Assembly: GCA_947476255.1 (NCBI GenBank)
Contig: CANJPY010000022.1
Location: forward strand, 1 to 55,556
DNA length: 55,556 nt
Direction: 5' to 3'
DNA from: Chthoniobacteraceae bacterium
GTDB taxonomy: Bacteria; Verrucomicrobiota; Verrucomicrobiia; Chthoniobacterales; Chthoniobacteraceae
Shown in pieces: positions 42,234-54,100 of the stretch. Each line of letters begins with the position of its first letter. Positions within the stretch are counted from its first letter, which is position 1. Under the pieces are notes generated by a model. That model was not told the DNA's origin. It saw only the letters and a program-made list of their open reading frames with translations, and made no database searches. The translations under genes were made by a program, and so were the position numbers.

Positions 42234-42281
42234 ACAGCGCACAAAATCAGGCGCCACACCGCTCGCCCGCCCTCTCGTTCC

Positions 42282-45200
42282 ATGACAACCGCACGCCAAT
42301 CGCTGGTGCTTATTTACGCAGGAGTTGCGCTAGCCACTGGCGGAGCATTGCTGGAGGCGGCACCTGCCGACGTGGATTTTTTTGAGCAAAAAATCAGGCC
42401 CGTCCTGGCCGATAAATGCTTCGAATGCCATAGCGCTGAATCCAAAAGCCTCAAGGCCAACCTGCTTCTGGATACCAGGGAAGGTCTTCTGAAAGGAGGC
42501 GATACGGGCCCCGCCATCGTGCCGGGGGCGCCGGACAAGAGCCTCCTGATTTCCGCGATTGCCTACAATGATCCTGAGACTGCAATGCCTCCAAAAAAGG
42601 CGGGTGGAAAACTGCCCGCCGGCACACTTGAGGACTTCCATGCGTGGGTACAGGCGGGCGCACCATGGCCTGCGTCAGCGAGCGCGCCAAAAAAGAACTC
42701 CAAGAAATTCGATCTCGCGCAGCGCAAGGCCGAGCACTGGTGCTGGACGCCTCCCACCGCCCACGCCCCGCCATCCGTCAAAAACACAGCCTGGCCGCGC
42801 TCCCTGAGTGACCACTTCATACTCGCAAAACTTGAGAATGCCGGCCTCACCCCGGCCCCTACGACGGAGAACCACACTCTGTTACGCCGGGTCACCTTTG
42901 ACCTGACCGGTTTGCCACCGCGCCCCGAGGAACTCTCCAAATTCCTCGCAGACAAAGATCCAAACGCGTTTGCCAACGCAGTGGACCGTCTGCTGGCCTC
43001 CCCTCATTTCGGAGAACGCTGGGCGAGGCACTGGCAGGACCTCGTGCGCTATGCGGAGAGTCGCGGACATGAGTTTGATGCGCCCATTCCCAATGCCTGG
43101 CAATACCGTGACTACCTCGTGCGCGCCTTTAACGAAGACGTCCCGTTTGACCAGTTCACGAGGGAACACATCGCGGGCGACCTCATCACCCCGCGTCTTG
43201 CAAAGGCAAGCGGCTCAAACGAGTCCATCCTAGCAACTGGCTTCTGGTTTTTAACCGAAGAAGTGCACTCCCCCGTGGACCTTCGCCAGGATGAAGCCGA
43301 CCGCCTGGACAACCGCTTGGACGTCATGTCCAAGAGCTTCCTCGGCCTCACTGTTGCCTGTGCGCGCTGCCACGACCATAAGTTCGACGCCATCTCCCAG
43401 AAAGACTACTACGCCCTCACAGGCTTTCTGATCAGCAGCAGCCAGCGGCTTGCGCGTTTTGAAACCCTTGAGCAGGAGCGCAAAGCGTCCGCGGACTTGG
43501 AATCGATTCGCAAAGATATCACACCCGCCTTGAGCCGGGCGACTGCCGTTGCACTGCGCACAGGCATTGAAAAACTGTCTCCCATTCTGAGTGCTGCCAA
43601 AGATGCGGTTATATCGGGGAACGAGCCCGCAAATCCCCACATTGCGCAGTGGAAGGCAGAATTACAGGCAGCTCAAAAAGATCCCGAACATCTACTGCAT
43701 CGCTTTGCAAAAGCCTGGCTCGCATCAACCACGATCCCCGTGCAGCCTCACGTTCCAAGCGCTCCTGCGCAGGCTCAAGCGTCCGCGGCAGTGGTTATCG
43801 AGGACTACACCTCGCCTTCAAAAACAAGTTTCATGCAAGACGGCTTCGCCTTTGGCGCCGGACCTGTCCAGCCGGGAACCATCCTCCCAAGCCTCTCTGC
43901 AGACAAACCGATCGAGGCCGTTGTTGTTCTGCCCGCCGCCCGCAGACATTCAGCGTGGAAAAACATCTCGAGCAAAGGTGAGCTTGATCCGGGAAAACTC
44001 GCCTCCTTCAAGCGAAGCGGACAAACGCTGCGCACTCCTGAATTTACCCTCGGCGGAGGCTCGCTTTGGTATCTGGTGCGGGGAGCGGGACTCGCCTACG
44101 CCGTCGTTGACTCCCATCTGTTCATCAATGGCCCGCTGCACGGCAAAATGGTAACCAACTGGAAAAACGCCGGCCGGTGGGAATGGGTCCAGCACGATTT
44201 GAAGGCCTATGCCGGTCAACGCGGCCACGTCGAGCTGATGCCCGAGGGCAAGGACGATTTTGAAATCGCAATGGTGGTCGAGTCTGAGACAAAACCCGCT
44301 CTGCCCGAGCCTTTCACAATAAAAGCCGGCGCGGTCATTCCGGGTGGAATCGAACCGCTAAACGTTCTGCTGAAGGCGTTCCAAGAAGGTGCGGAGGCCC
44401 TCGCCTCCGCGGGGAGCACGGCGGAGACGGCTGCCCTTCCCGGAACCGAGCAGATGCTGCAGATGCGTTCACATAACCTCCTAATCGCGGACTGGATGGT
44501 GCGTTCCCTTGACCTTTTGTGCCCGCTTGAAACTGCCGAGCGCACCGCGCTTCTAAACACCGTGGCACCTCTGATCTCCCGCTACCAAAAGGCAGCCGCT
44601 TCCTTCAATCCCGAGTCGCAACTCGCGACCACCATGTTTGACGGCTCTGGAGCCGACGAATTTCTGCTCAAGAGAGGTTCCCCAAAGACGCCGATGGCAC
44701 GCGTCCCCCGGAGGTTTGTCGAAGCCATTGCCGGACCCGAACCCCTTGCCCCGAAAACCGGGAGTGGCAGACGTGAACTCGCCGAGTTGATCGCTTCCCC
44801 CGGAAACCCGCTTACTTCCCGTGTCATTGTAAACCGTGTCTGGCACCATCTCTTTGGAAGCGGCATTGTTCCCACGGTCGACAATTTCGGTGTGCTCGGA
44901 CAAGCGCCCTCGCATCAAGAGTTGCTTGATACCCTTGCCGTCCGGTTTGCCACCGAGCAGAAGTGGTCCCTCAAAACGCTCATTCGCGAACTGGTTCTTT
45001 CAAATGCCTACGCCATGAGCAGTAAACCTGCGGCGCCTGCTGTGGAGGAAACGGACCCGCAGAACACACTGCTTCACCGGATGAACCTCAAACGCCTCGA
45101 GGGAGAAGCCATACGCGACTCCATTCTGGCGGTCTCAGGCCGCCTCAACCCTAAAGTGGGCGGCCCCAGCGTTCCCGTGTATATCACCTCGTTTATGGAG

Positions 45201-45632
45201 GGGCGCGGACGCCCCAAGTCCGGCCCCTTGGACGGCGATGGACGGCGCAGCCTTTACATTGCGATCAAGCGTAACTTTCTCTCCCCAATGATGCTCGCTT
45301 TCGACACACCGATTCCATTCAACACCATGGGTAGACGCAATGTTTCCAACGTTCCCGCACAATCGCTGGTGCTCATGAATGATCCGTTTGTTGTAGAGCA
45401 GGCCGCCGTTTGGGCAAAAGCGCTTCCCTCGTCCTCGCCGGCGACGGAGCGACTGCGGAGCATGTACCTCAGTGCGTTTGCGAGGGAACCCCTTCCCGAC
45501 GAAAACGCAGAGGCCCTGCTTTTTTTGAAGGAACAAGCGAGCGCCCTCAACACCTCCCCTGACGACCCCAAAGTATGGGCGGACCTGGCCCATGTCCTCT
45601 TCAACGTCAAAGAGTTCATTCACCTCAATTAA
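42282..45632 (+). CDS. Cytochrome c/DUF1549/DUF1553 protein with inserted beta-sandwich, module 2
   Basis: A 1,116-residue protein with a signal peptide (LVLIYAGVALATGGALLEAA). Planctomycete-type cytochrome c follows, with CFECH (residues 46-50), then the DUF1549 block (VDRLLASPHFGERWARHWQD, CARCHDHKFDAIS near 363). The C-terminal DUF1553 has LTSRVIVNRVWHHLFGSGIV and MNLKRLEGEAIRDSILAV. Between the two halves, at about residues 490-700, is an extra domain. TLRTPEFTLGGGSLWYLVRG, later HLFINGPLHGK and YAGQRGHVELMPEGKDDF, look like a carbohydrate-binding beta-sandwich. Module 1's version lacks it and is about 260 residues shorter. Expected periplasmic. Followed 6 bp later by DUF1501. Confidence 0.92.
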   Translation: MTTARQSLVLIYAGVALATGGALLEAAPADVDFFEQKIRPVLADKCFECHSAESKSLKANLLLDTREGLLKGGDTGPAIVPGAPDKSLLISAIAYNDPETAMPPKKAGGKLPAGTLEDFHAWVQAGAPWPASASAPKKNSKKFDLAQRKAEHWCWTPPTAHAPPSVKNTAWPRSLSDHFILAKLENAGLTPAPTTENHTLLRRVTFDLTGLPPRPEELSKFLADKDPNAFANAVDRLLASPHFGERWARHWQDLVRYAESRGHEFDAPIPNAWQYRDYLVRAFNEDVPFDQFTREHIAGDLITPRLAKASGSNESILATGFWFLTEEVHSPVDLRQDEADRLDNRLDVMSKSFLGLTVACARCHDHKFDAISQKDYYALTGFLISSSQRLARFETLEQERKASADLESIRKDITPALSRATAVALRTGIEKLSPILSAAKDAVISGNEPANPHIAQWKAELQAAQKDPEHLLHRFAKAWLASTTIPVQPHVPSAPAQAQASAAVVIEDYTSPSKTSFMQDGFAFGAGPVQPGTILPSLSADKPIEAVVVLPAARRHSAWKNISSKGELDPGKLASFKRSGQTLRTPEFTLGGGSLWYLVRGAGLAYAVVDSHLFINGPLHGKMVTNWKNAGRWEWVQHDLKAYAGQRGHVELMPEGKDDFEIAMVVESETKPALPEPFTIKAGAVIPGGIEPLNVLLKAFQEGAEALASAGSTAETAALPGTEQMLQMRSHNLLIADWMVRSLDLLCPLETAERTALLNTVAPLISRYQKAAASFNPESQLATTMFDGSGADEFLLKRGSPKTPMARVPRRFVEAIAGPEPLAPKTGSGRRELAELIASPGNPLTSRVIVNRVWHHLFGSGIVPTVDNFGVLGQAPSHQELLDTLAVRFATEQKWSLKTLIRELVLSNAYAMSSKPAAPAVEETDPQNTLLHRMNLKRLEGEAIRDSILAVSGRLNPKVGGPSVPVYITSFMEGRGRPKSGPLDGDGRRSLYIAIKRNFLSPMMLAFDTPIPFNTMGRRNVSNVPAQSLVLMNDPFVVEQAAVWAKALPSSSPATERLRSMYLSAFAREPLPDENAEALLFLKEQASALNTSPDDPKVWADLAHVLFNVKEFIHLN

Positions 45633-45638
45633 CCCTCT

Positions 45639-47075
45639 ATGTTTCCCTGCAACCACACCGCCCGTGCGTACCTGAGTCGCCGAGAAATGTTGACCCGCTC
45701 TGCCGGAGGGTTTGGCGCGCTCGCGCTTTCTTCGCTATTTCCTGAAAAGGTCTTGGGCAGTCTGGTGCCCTCTGCACAAAGCAACCCGTTATCTTCGAAA
45801 CTAACCCATTATCCTCCAAAGGTTAAGAACGTGATATTTCTCTACATGGACGGGGGGCCCTCCCAGGTAGATACCTTTGACCCGAAGCCCCGCCTTACCC
45901 AAGAGCACGGCAAACCCTTCGGCCTCAAAATGGAACCCACTCAGTTTAACAATAATGGGAGCACCCTCGGGTCTCCGTGGGAATTTAAACAGTATGGACA
46001 AAGTGGCATCCCTGTGAGCAGCCTCTTTCCCTGCGTCGCACAGTGCGCAGATGATCTTGCAGTCATCCGCTCCATGACGAGTGAGTTTTCCGAGCATACA
46101 AACGCCAATTATTTCCTCCACACAGGGAGCGGTTTACAGGGGCGCCCCAGCATGGGAGCATGGATGGGTTATGGCCTTGGCTCCGAAAACAACGACTTGC
46201 CCGGCTTTGTGGTCCTCAACGGCGGCCTTATCCCTCCCGGAGGTCTCGATAATTTCAATTCCGGTTTTCTGCCCGCTACTTTTCAGGGCTCCGTCTTCAA
46301 GTCCGGCACGGAGCCGGTTTCCAACATCCGGCCTACAGAGGCTCAAACGGCGATGCAACTGCGCAAACTCGCGCTGACGCGGAAATTGGACAGAAACCTC
46401 ATCCAAAGACAAGGAACACTCGACCAACTTGAGAGCTCTATTATGAACGCGGAACTCGCCTTCCGAATGCAGACGGCCGTCCCTGAATTGATGGATACGT
46501 CTGGCGAAAGTGAAGCCGTACGGAAGCTCTACGGATTCGACGCCCCGATGCCCCAAACGCGCATTTTTGCGCAGCAATGCCTGCAGGCGCGGCGGTTGGT
46601 TGAGCGCGGCGTGCGTTTCATCGAACTCACCTGCCCCAACTCCGGCGGCGACCGCTGGGATCAACATGGCAAGCTCACGGAAGGACACGCAAACAACGCA
46701 CGCGCTGTAGACCAGCCCATTGCAGGCTTGCTCAAGGACCTGAAAGCTTGTGGTCTCTGGGAGAGTACACTCGTGGTCTGGGCGGGTGAGTTTGGGCGAA
46801 CCCCTTTTGCGCAAGGCAAAGACGGCCGCGACCACAATCCGTTCGGCTTTACCATTTGGATCGCAGGCGCAGGAATCAAAGGCGGTACGATCTACGGCGC
46901 CACCGACGAATACGGGTACAAGGCGGTGGACAAACCGTTGAAAATCCATGACCTGCACGCAACGATGTTGCACCTGCTCGGAATGGACCACACCCGGCTC
47001 ACGTTCCGCTACAGCGGCAGAGACATGCGCCTCACCGACGTGCACGGCGAGGTGATTCACGACATCCTGAGCTAG
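45639..47075 (+). CDS. DUF1501 family exported protein, module 2
   Basis: A 478-residue protein paired with the preceding DUF1553 gene. The N-terminus has LSRREMLTRSAGGFGALALS, a twin-arginine-type signal. Family blocks are FLYMDGGPSQVDTFDPKPRL, GSGLQGRPSMGAWMGYGLGS, VVWAGEFGRTPFAQGKDGRD and the C-terminal HDLHATMLHLLGMDHTRLTF with YSGRDMRLTDVHGEV. It has the alkaline-phosphatase-like fold of the family; metal-binding Asp and His are present in DGGP, GEFGR and HDLHA. Substrate unknown. It closes the operon of propeller, DUF1553 and DUF1501. Confidence 0.92.
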   Translation: MFPCNHTARAYLSRREMLTRSAGGFGALALSSLFPEKVLGSLVPSAQSNPLSSKLTHYPPKVKNVIFLYMDGGPSQVDTFDPKPRLTQEHGKPFGLKMEPTQFNNNGSTLGSPWEFKQYGQSGIPVSSLFPCVAQCADDLAVIRSMTSEFSEHTNANYFLHTGSGLQGRPSMGAWMGYGLGSENNDLPGFVVLNGGLIPPGGLDNFNSGFLPATFQGSVFKSGTEPVSNIRPTEAQTAMQLRKLALTRKLDRNLIQRQGTLDQLESSIMNAELAFRMQTAVPELMDTSGESEAVRKLYGFDAPMPQTRIFAQQCLQARRLVERGVRFIELTCPNSGGDRWDQHGKLTEGHANNARAVDQPIAGLLKDLKACGLWESTLVVWAGEFGRTPFAQGKDGRDHNPFGFTIWIAGAGIKGGTIYGATDEYGYKAVDKPLKIHDLHATMLHLLGMDHTRLTFRYSGRDMRLTDVHGEVIHDILS

Positions 47076-47205
47076 CGCCCGCCCTCGCTCTTCTGGCCAC
47101 TGTTTATCTGTGGTGCATTTCCACGCGGCACTGAGTTCATGAAAACATCCCCAAAAACTAAATTCCGGATGTTCAACCCACGGCATTTCCTAAACGCTGC
47201 TGAGC

Positions 47206-47694
47206 ATGTCACCCACTCCGGTCCCTTTGCGCATACTCGCCGTTTGCATGGGCAACATTTGTCGCTCTCCAACTGTTGAGGTGGTGTTGCGAAACAAATT
47301 TGCCGAGGCCCAACTAAATATCGAAGTCGCCTCTGCGGGCACCGAGAACTACCACACCGGTGACGCTCCAGATTCGCGCTCCATCCGGCACGCTCGCAAA
47401 CGGGGATACGACCTTTCAAGCCTGCGGGCGAGACAGGTCCACCCCAGCGATTTCCACGCATTCGACCTGGTCTTTGCAGCCGACTCCTTGAACCTCACGG
47501 TGCTCAAGCGATTGTGTCCGCCCGAATTGCACCACAAACTCTCGCTTTTTCTCGGGGACGCACCCCTGCCGGATCCCTATTACGGGGATGCAAAAGGATT
47601 TGAAGAAGTGCTCGACCTCGTCGAACACCGCGCGGCAAGCCTCGTGCGAGAACTCCTAAACGGGGAAACACAGCCGCCTCAAAAGCACTTATAA
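47206..47694 (+). CDS. Low-molecular-weight protein-tyrosine phosphatase
   Basis: A 162-residue protein with the P-loop VCMGNICRSPT: Cys14, five residues, then Arg20 and Ser21, at the expected N-terminal position. ADSLNLTVLKRL and the late PDPYYGDAKGFEEVLDLVE provide the general acid Asp and the tyrosines. Family members dephosphorylate tyrosine, low-molecular-weight phosphates or arginine on proteins; several regulate capsule export kinases. No tyrosine kinase is adjacent, though a polysaccharide cluster is present elsewhere in the window. ATG 47206 gives a normal length (about 150-160). It is not in an operon with DUF1501, from which it is separated by 130 bp. Confidence 0.93.
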   Translation: MSPTPVPLRILAVCMGNICRSPTVEVVLRNKFAEAQLNIEVASAGTENYHTGDAPDSRSIRHARKRGYDLSSLRARQVHPSDFHAFDLVFAADSLNLTVLKRLCPPELHHKLSLFLGDAPLPDPYYGDAKGFEEVLDLVEHRAASLVRELLNGETQPPQKHL

Positions 47695-48150
47695 ACCCAC
47701 AAACTCACTAGGGTTATTTCAAGAAGGGAAGCGCCGCCTCCCCTTTTCGCTTCGCATTGATGAGTCTTCGCACCCGAACACAAATCATACCAGATCTTTG
47801 AGAAAACTGGCTCCCTTTACCCAGCATCGCATCGAATCTCCAAAGACTCAGAGAGCCGTTGCGGTCTAAACTGGGGAACCGCGCGCGGCGGCCCAGCGTG
47901 GTTGGCCTTCATGCGTCAGCCCCTCGTGCATTATCTTTCACGATTGGCACCGGCAGCCAACCATTGAGTAACCTCGGGAGGCTGCCATCACAAACGAGCT
48001 TCTCCAAATTTTGGGGTTAGTCCCAGCCCAAAACGGCGCCATACTATCTCCAAACTACGTGAACCCCAGTCTTGCAATTTTTCTTAGAAAAAATGTTTAT
48101 TTTACTCAGATGTTTCAGTATAAACGCATTCCAATTCACATTGGTCTCCA
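47695..48150. other. 456-bp non-coding region, promoter of the giant repeat protein
   Basis: No gene is supported here. The stretch just after the phosphatase has a weak hairpin (GAAGCG...CGCTTC, about 47726-47752). The end is distinctly AT-rich: TTTTTCTTAGAAAAA (48078-48092) is an exact 7-bp inverted repeat, preceded by TTGCAA and followed by TTTATT. This is the best promoter candidate for the following gene. An open frame starting at 48011 is low in domain content and overlaps the next gene in another frame. Confidence 0.45.
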
Positions 48151-51100
48151 ATGTTCCCCTGCCACCCCCAGCAGCTCTTCCGGATTTTTCCCAGACTGAC
48201 CCGTGTTATCGCGGCCGCTGCTTTGGTGGTCTTTTTTGCGGCTGACTATTCGGTTGTTGCCGCAGTCACGACGCTGAACCTCACTGGAGGAACAATTTCA
48301 AGCGGTTCACTAGGAACTACTAACGACGTCATCTCCGACCCCTCCGGTTCAGGCAGCCTGATCAAAACCGGCGACAGCGTCCTGCGCCTCCTCGACGCGG
48401 GGACCAATGCATTCACGGGCGACATCACTGTCAACGAAGGCGCCCTGGTGATTTCCGGCACCGGCCAACTCGGGGCCTCCACCAACACCCTGTCCATCAA
48501 TGGGACGAGCATCGGCGGCGAATTCATGGGAGGCATGGCCATTCTGGACGGCGGCACCTCGGGGCTTACGCTCTCCCAAAACGTCACCTTCTCAGGCAAA
48601 GGTTCCAACAGCACCGCTGGCAACGCCGCCTTCCTGTCGGTTGGAAACAACACGCTCTCTGGAAGCGTCCTCTTCGGCGGAAGCCAGATCGCCTCCGTGT
48701 TTAACACGGTCTATGGCAACACCACGTTCTCGGGCCCCATCAGTCTGGGGTTGAACCAGATCAATACCTTTGGCGGCAACGGGAACATCATTCTCTCCGG
48801 CACTTTGAGCGGCTTCCAGGCGGCGGTTAGCAATACAAACTACCTGACCAAAACATTCAACTACATCAACAGCTCCATCTGGCTGAAAAGTGGATTTAAA
48901 AACCTCTCCTACAACCAGTTCTATATAGGCTCCGGCACGAACCTGCGTGTGGAGGACGGTGCCGCCCTCGGTCTGAACACCAGCACCGGCGGCACGGCCC
49001 CCATTTATTTCGGAGCCAACAGCGGCGGCATTCTTGAAATCCGCACCGCAAACGGCGCCTCCTTCGCCGGTAAAAACGTATATTCCAATGTCGCAACTGG
49101 CGGCGGCATTTTTATGGACCACGCCCTCGGCAGCACCGCCGTGGCCGGCACAATCACGTTAGGAACCCTCACGCTGGGAAGCAGTGCCTACGTTAATTTT
49201 TGGGGCAGAAACGGCTTTGGCGCGTCCATAGGGTCGGGCGGTACATTTAGCACCGCGGGATACAGCGCCCTTGCCAACAACTCAAATGGCACCGTCATCC
49301 TCAACGGCACATTTTACTCCACAACAGCAAATAATAACAACATCATGTATGTTTACGGAAGCGGTGACTCCATCTGGAAGGGCAACGCGCTTGGCGGAAT
49401 AGGGCCCGGCAGTGGTTTCCAAGAATACCTGAGCAAAAGCAGTTCAGGACAGCTGACTCTGGTCAGTGGCAATATTGGAACCTACAACGGCGCAACCAAG
49501 ATCTTCAACGGCGCGGTTGTCATTTCAGATTTTGGCGCCATTAACAACAACTCCAGCGCACCGATCACCCTTGGAAACGCAACCACGGCCGGGATCCTCA
49601 ACTTCGCAGGGACCGTTTCTGCAGGCACGCAAACCACAAAACCTGTGGTTCTCATGGGCTCTACCGGTTCGGGCGTGCTCCTCGCCAATCAAAACGGCGG
49701 CTCCATCGCGTTTGGCTCCGTGCTCAACGGCGCTAATGGAAACAAGTCCCTGGTGCTCGGCGGCACCAACACCGCGGCAAATACCATTACAGGCGTCGTT
49801 ACGGATGGGACGTCCGGCAGTATCACGTCCCTTTTCAAAGCCGACACCGGCTTTTGGGTTATCGCGCCGCCTTCCACCAACAGCGCCTCCGTCACAAGTG
49901 GTGCCGTTTCTCAAACTGTCTCCACCAACACCCTGAGCATCGGCACATTCTCTTCGGGAACTCTCAATATCAGTTACACAGGCAATCCGACACTGAGCTG
50001 GGGCATGGCCATTTCGGGTTACGGCATTCCCGCCGGTGCGACTATTACCGGAACTCTCGTGGGAGGAACCATTACACTGTCGACACCCACCACCGCTGGC
50101 ACCTTGCTGAGCGGCTCGCTCACTTATTCCACGGTGAATTCGCTCTCGGTGGGAGCCCTCGCGGGCCTGCAGGTGGGCATGAGCGTGACGGGCAGCGCCG
50201 GCATCCCCTCCTCGACCTATGTTTCCAGTATCAATGCAGGCACCATCACTCTCTCAAAGTATTTAACGGCTGACATTAATGGCGACACACTTTCTTTTTC
50301 TCCATCCACGTACGTGGCGGCCACCGCCACCACAACCCCCACCACAGGCTCTCTGCAATTGGGCGGCCAGGCCAGCGCTGTACAGGTTGGGATGCTCGTA
50401 AGTTCAGCCTTCGGGTACGTCCCGGCCGGAACCACCGTCTCCAGGGTGAGCGCAGGAACGGTCTGGCTCTCCAATTACATCACCGCCACCGGAGGCACTT
50501 TAAATGACTCCCTCACTTTTTTCACCCCCTCAAGTTTCTCAGGAAACACCACCATCACCGGTGGGTCCCTGAAATTCGTCCAAAACTCCAGCTCCCTTAA
50601 CATTCTCCCAGATACAAGCCTGGTCGTCTTCGGTGCGGACAACGCAACGCCCGGAATGGGCAAACAAACCGCAGGGGGCCGCCTCGAGTATCAGGGCGCA
50701 ACCTCCAGCGGCATCGAAACCGCGGGCTCCCTCACCCTTAACGCAGGCGCGGCAAGCATCGCCGTCACCCAGGGGACTCTCCTCTTCGCAGGCACAACGC
50801 GCGCAGCCAACACCACCGCGAATTTTGATGTCTCCACAGGCACCATCGCTTTCTCCTCAATAAACAACTTCACGGACGGACAGCTTCTGGGCGGCTGGGC
50901 CACAACCACCAATTCAGGCACCGTGCAATTCGCCAAAATTCTCGATGGCGGCGGTTGGGGCTACTACCTCACTCCCATTGCGTACGGAACCTCTTCCAAC
51001 CCCTATGTAAACTCCGGAATGTGGTCCAGTTCCAAAAACTACAACCTTTCGGGACTTCTGCTCTCAGGGGGCACCACCACCGTTGGAGAGCAAGTGGCCA

Positions 51101-54100
51101 ACACCCTCAAAATCACCGATGGCGGCACCCTGCATCTGGGCGGCACTTTGACCCTGCAAACAGGCGGCCTCCTCTTTGAGAACTCGGGAGGCGCCGCCTT
51201 GATCGACGGGGCAACCCTGGGCGCAAGCGGGATGGAATTAATCGTCTCCACCGTTGGCAACGCCCCCTCCAATGCGCTGGTCATCAACTCGCCCATCGGG
51301 TCCGGTTCTGCCTCGCTCAATAAATCCGGCGATGGTCTTCTCGTGCTGGGCGGGTCGAGCGCTTACACCGGAGACACGGTCATCAACGCAGGCTCCCTGC
51401 GTCTGGTGGGCGGCTCCGCCAAACTGGGCTCACCGGTGGCCGCTACCGGCCTTGTCCTTCGCCAGGGAGCCACCCTCGATTTCTTCAATGCAGGCACTCT
51501 CACCAATGTGTACACCGGTTCCCTCAACTCAGGCTCCTTCAATCTAATCACCCTGGGCTCCCTGACAGGTGCAGGGGTGCTTTCCGCCAGTAGCGGCACA
51601 GTGCTCGTTTCCCTCGGAAGCGCTTCTTCCACTGGATCGAGTGTGTTTACAGGGCTCATTACCGACTCGGGAGCTACGCTGGGGCTCGTCCGCAATGCGG
51701 GCTCCCCCAGCGCCACCTTACTCCTTGCAGGAAGCAACACCTACAGCGGTCCGACAATTCTAAACAACGGCGTACTTGCAGTGACTAATCTCGCAGACGG
51801 CGGCCAGCCCAGTTCCATCGGCAAATCCCCCAACGCCGCCTCCAATCTGGTCTTCAACGGGGGTACCCTGCAATATACCGGCTCCAATGCCTTCTGGATG
51901 CAATCCACGCAGACGCCTTCCGTCGCGATTCAACGCCTCTTCTCGCTTGCGGGAAACGCCTCCATCGACTCCAGCGGGAACTACGGCGCAAGCAGCCTCA
52001 CGGCGGGTGCCCCAAACAACGCTGCGCTGGTCTTTGCCAACGCCGGTTCCATTGATTTTTACGGCACCTCCTCCCACACCCTCACCCTCACAGGCACGTC
52101 CTTGGGCGATAATGCCCTCCTTTCCACCCTCCACGACGGCACCACTGCTTCCGGCTCCCTCTCGGTGACCAAAGCTGGAGGGGGCATGTGGATTTTAGCG
52201 GGTAGCAACACCTATTCAGGCTCCACGAACATCACCGCCGGCATCCTTCAGGCCACCACCGGCACCTTGGGAGCCGGCATTCCGAGTTCCAGTACGATCG
52301 TCTTGAACGGGGGCACTCTTCAAACAAGCGGCTTCCTCACCCTGCCCGTGGGCACCGGCCCGGGCTCCCTCTTGTTCGCCGGCACCATTTCCGGACTTTC
52401 CGCGTCCACAAGCAAACTCACAGTCAATCTCAACGGGGGCTCCTCCGCCTCCATCAACATAGGCGGCTCTCTTGTGCTCAGTTCTGCCACGGCTCTGGCG
52501 GATGTAGAAATCCAGAACGCTCTGGACCTGACCTCGGCCGGAAAAACCATCACCGTCAACGACAACACGGACACCACCTTCGACTTTGCCACCATCAGCG
52601 GCAAGATCTCCGGAGGCACCCTCACTGCCGGAAGTATTGCCCTGAATAAGAACGGAACAGGCCTGCTCATTCTCAGCGGTTCCAATAATTACTCCGGAAG
52701 CACCTCCTTCAACACGGGATTCCTAGTCGTTAATTCCATTGGAGGTTCCGCCGCCACCTCTTCGCTTGGCGGTCCCGCAACCGCTTCCACGGGATCACTC
52801 ATTCTGAACGCAGTCAACCCTGTGACTTATGTCGGAAGCGGAGAAACCGCCAGCCGCCCCATCTACCTCGCTGTCTCCGGAGCAATTGACGCCTCCGGTG
52901 GCGGCGCCTTGGTGCTCTCGGGCTCCTTCCTTGGAACAAGCGGGAAACTCCTGAACCTCAGAGGTTTCAACTCCGACATGAACAGGATTACCAGCCAGTT
53001 CACCGACCTCTCCTGGATCAATAAAAGCGATGGAGGCACATGGGTGCTGGATCCCCAAGCAGGCCCGAATACATTCACCTCCATCTCTGGTTTGACGGTC
53101 AGCGGTGGTCTCTTGGGACTCACTGCGAATGGTCTCGGCACCAGCGGGACCTTGAATCTGGCAGGCGGAGGCATCTTTGCCTATAATGGCCCTCTGACAA
53201 CAGGAACCGCGGCGACCGTCAACATTACGAACACCAGCACCGTCGTGGGCCACTACTCGGTCAGCTTTCCAACCGGGCTCAGGCTCTCGAGTTCTCAAAC
53301 GATTAACAACTATCTGGATCCCGGCGCCACTCTCAATCTGGGCAGCCTGATCGTCACCAACACAGGCGGTGCCACTATTCTGAACGTCAGGGCGAGCGCC
53401 GACACCCTAGTCCCGGGACTCATCACCAACTCGGGAACGTCCTGGTCAACCGGACTGAACATTCTTAACACCAACAACGCCAAAGTCGTCCTGAGCGGCA
53501 GCAACACCTTCAGCGGGGGGGTCACCTTGGCACAAGGGATTCTCGCCCTCGACAACCCCTGGTCCTCCCCCACGGAAAGCGCGCTGGGGAAAGCCGCAAC
53601 CACAAACACACTCACGCTCAACGGTGGCACTCTGCTTTCAAACTACGCGACCACCGTTTTCAACCCCATCACCGTGGGGACTGACCCCATGACCTTCGGA
53701 GGCACGCAAAACCTCACCCTCAATGGGACCGTGACCATGACCGCCACACGCGTTCTCCAAAACGACCTCCCTCAGGGCGCGTCGCTCACGCTTGCGGGGT
53801 CCCTGAATGTCTCCGCGGGCCAAACCCTCACATTGCAGGGCGCTGGAAATACCATCCTCTCTGGCATGCAAACAAACGGGGGCATCACCTATCAGGGAAG
53901 CGGCACCCTCACTCTGAGTGGCACCCATACGATGAACTTCCCCCTGACCATCAACCGCGGTTTGGTGATTCTTACCGGCGTCAATGGCGGTACCCTTGCC
54001 GGGGTCGGCTCCCTCATCGCAGGTCCGCCTTCCATCAGCATCTACGACGGAGGCACCCTCCGCTGGGATGATTCTGCCGGCGCAAACAGTGTCCCTCGCA

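Noticed and set aside
48011..48199. Small 62-codon open frame before the giant gene
   Set aside because: It overlaps the signal peptide of the repeat protein in another frame and has no recognisable content.
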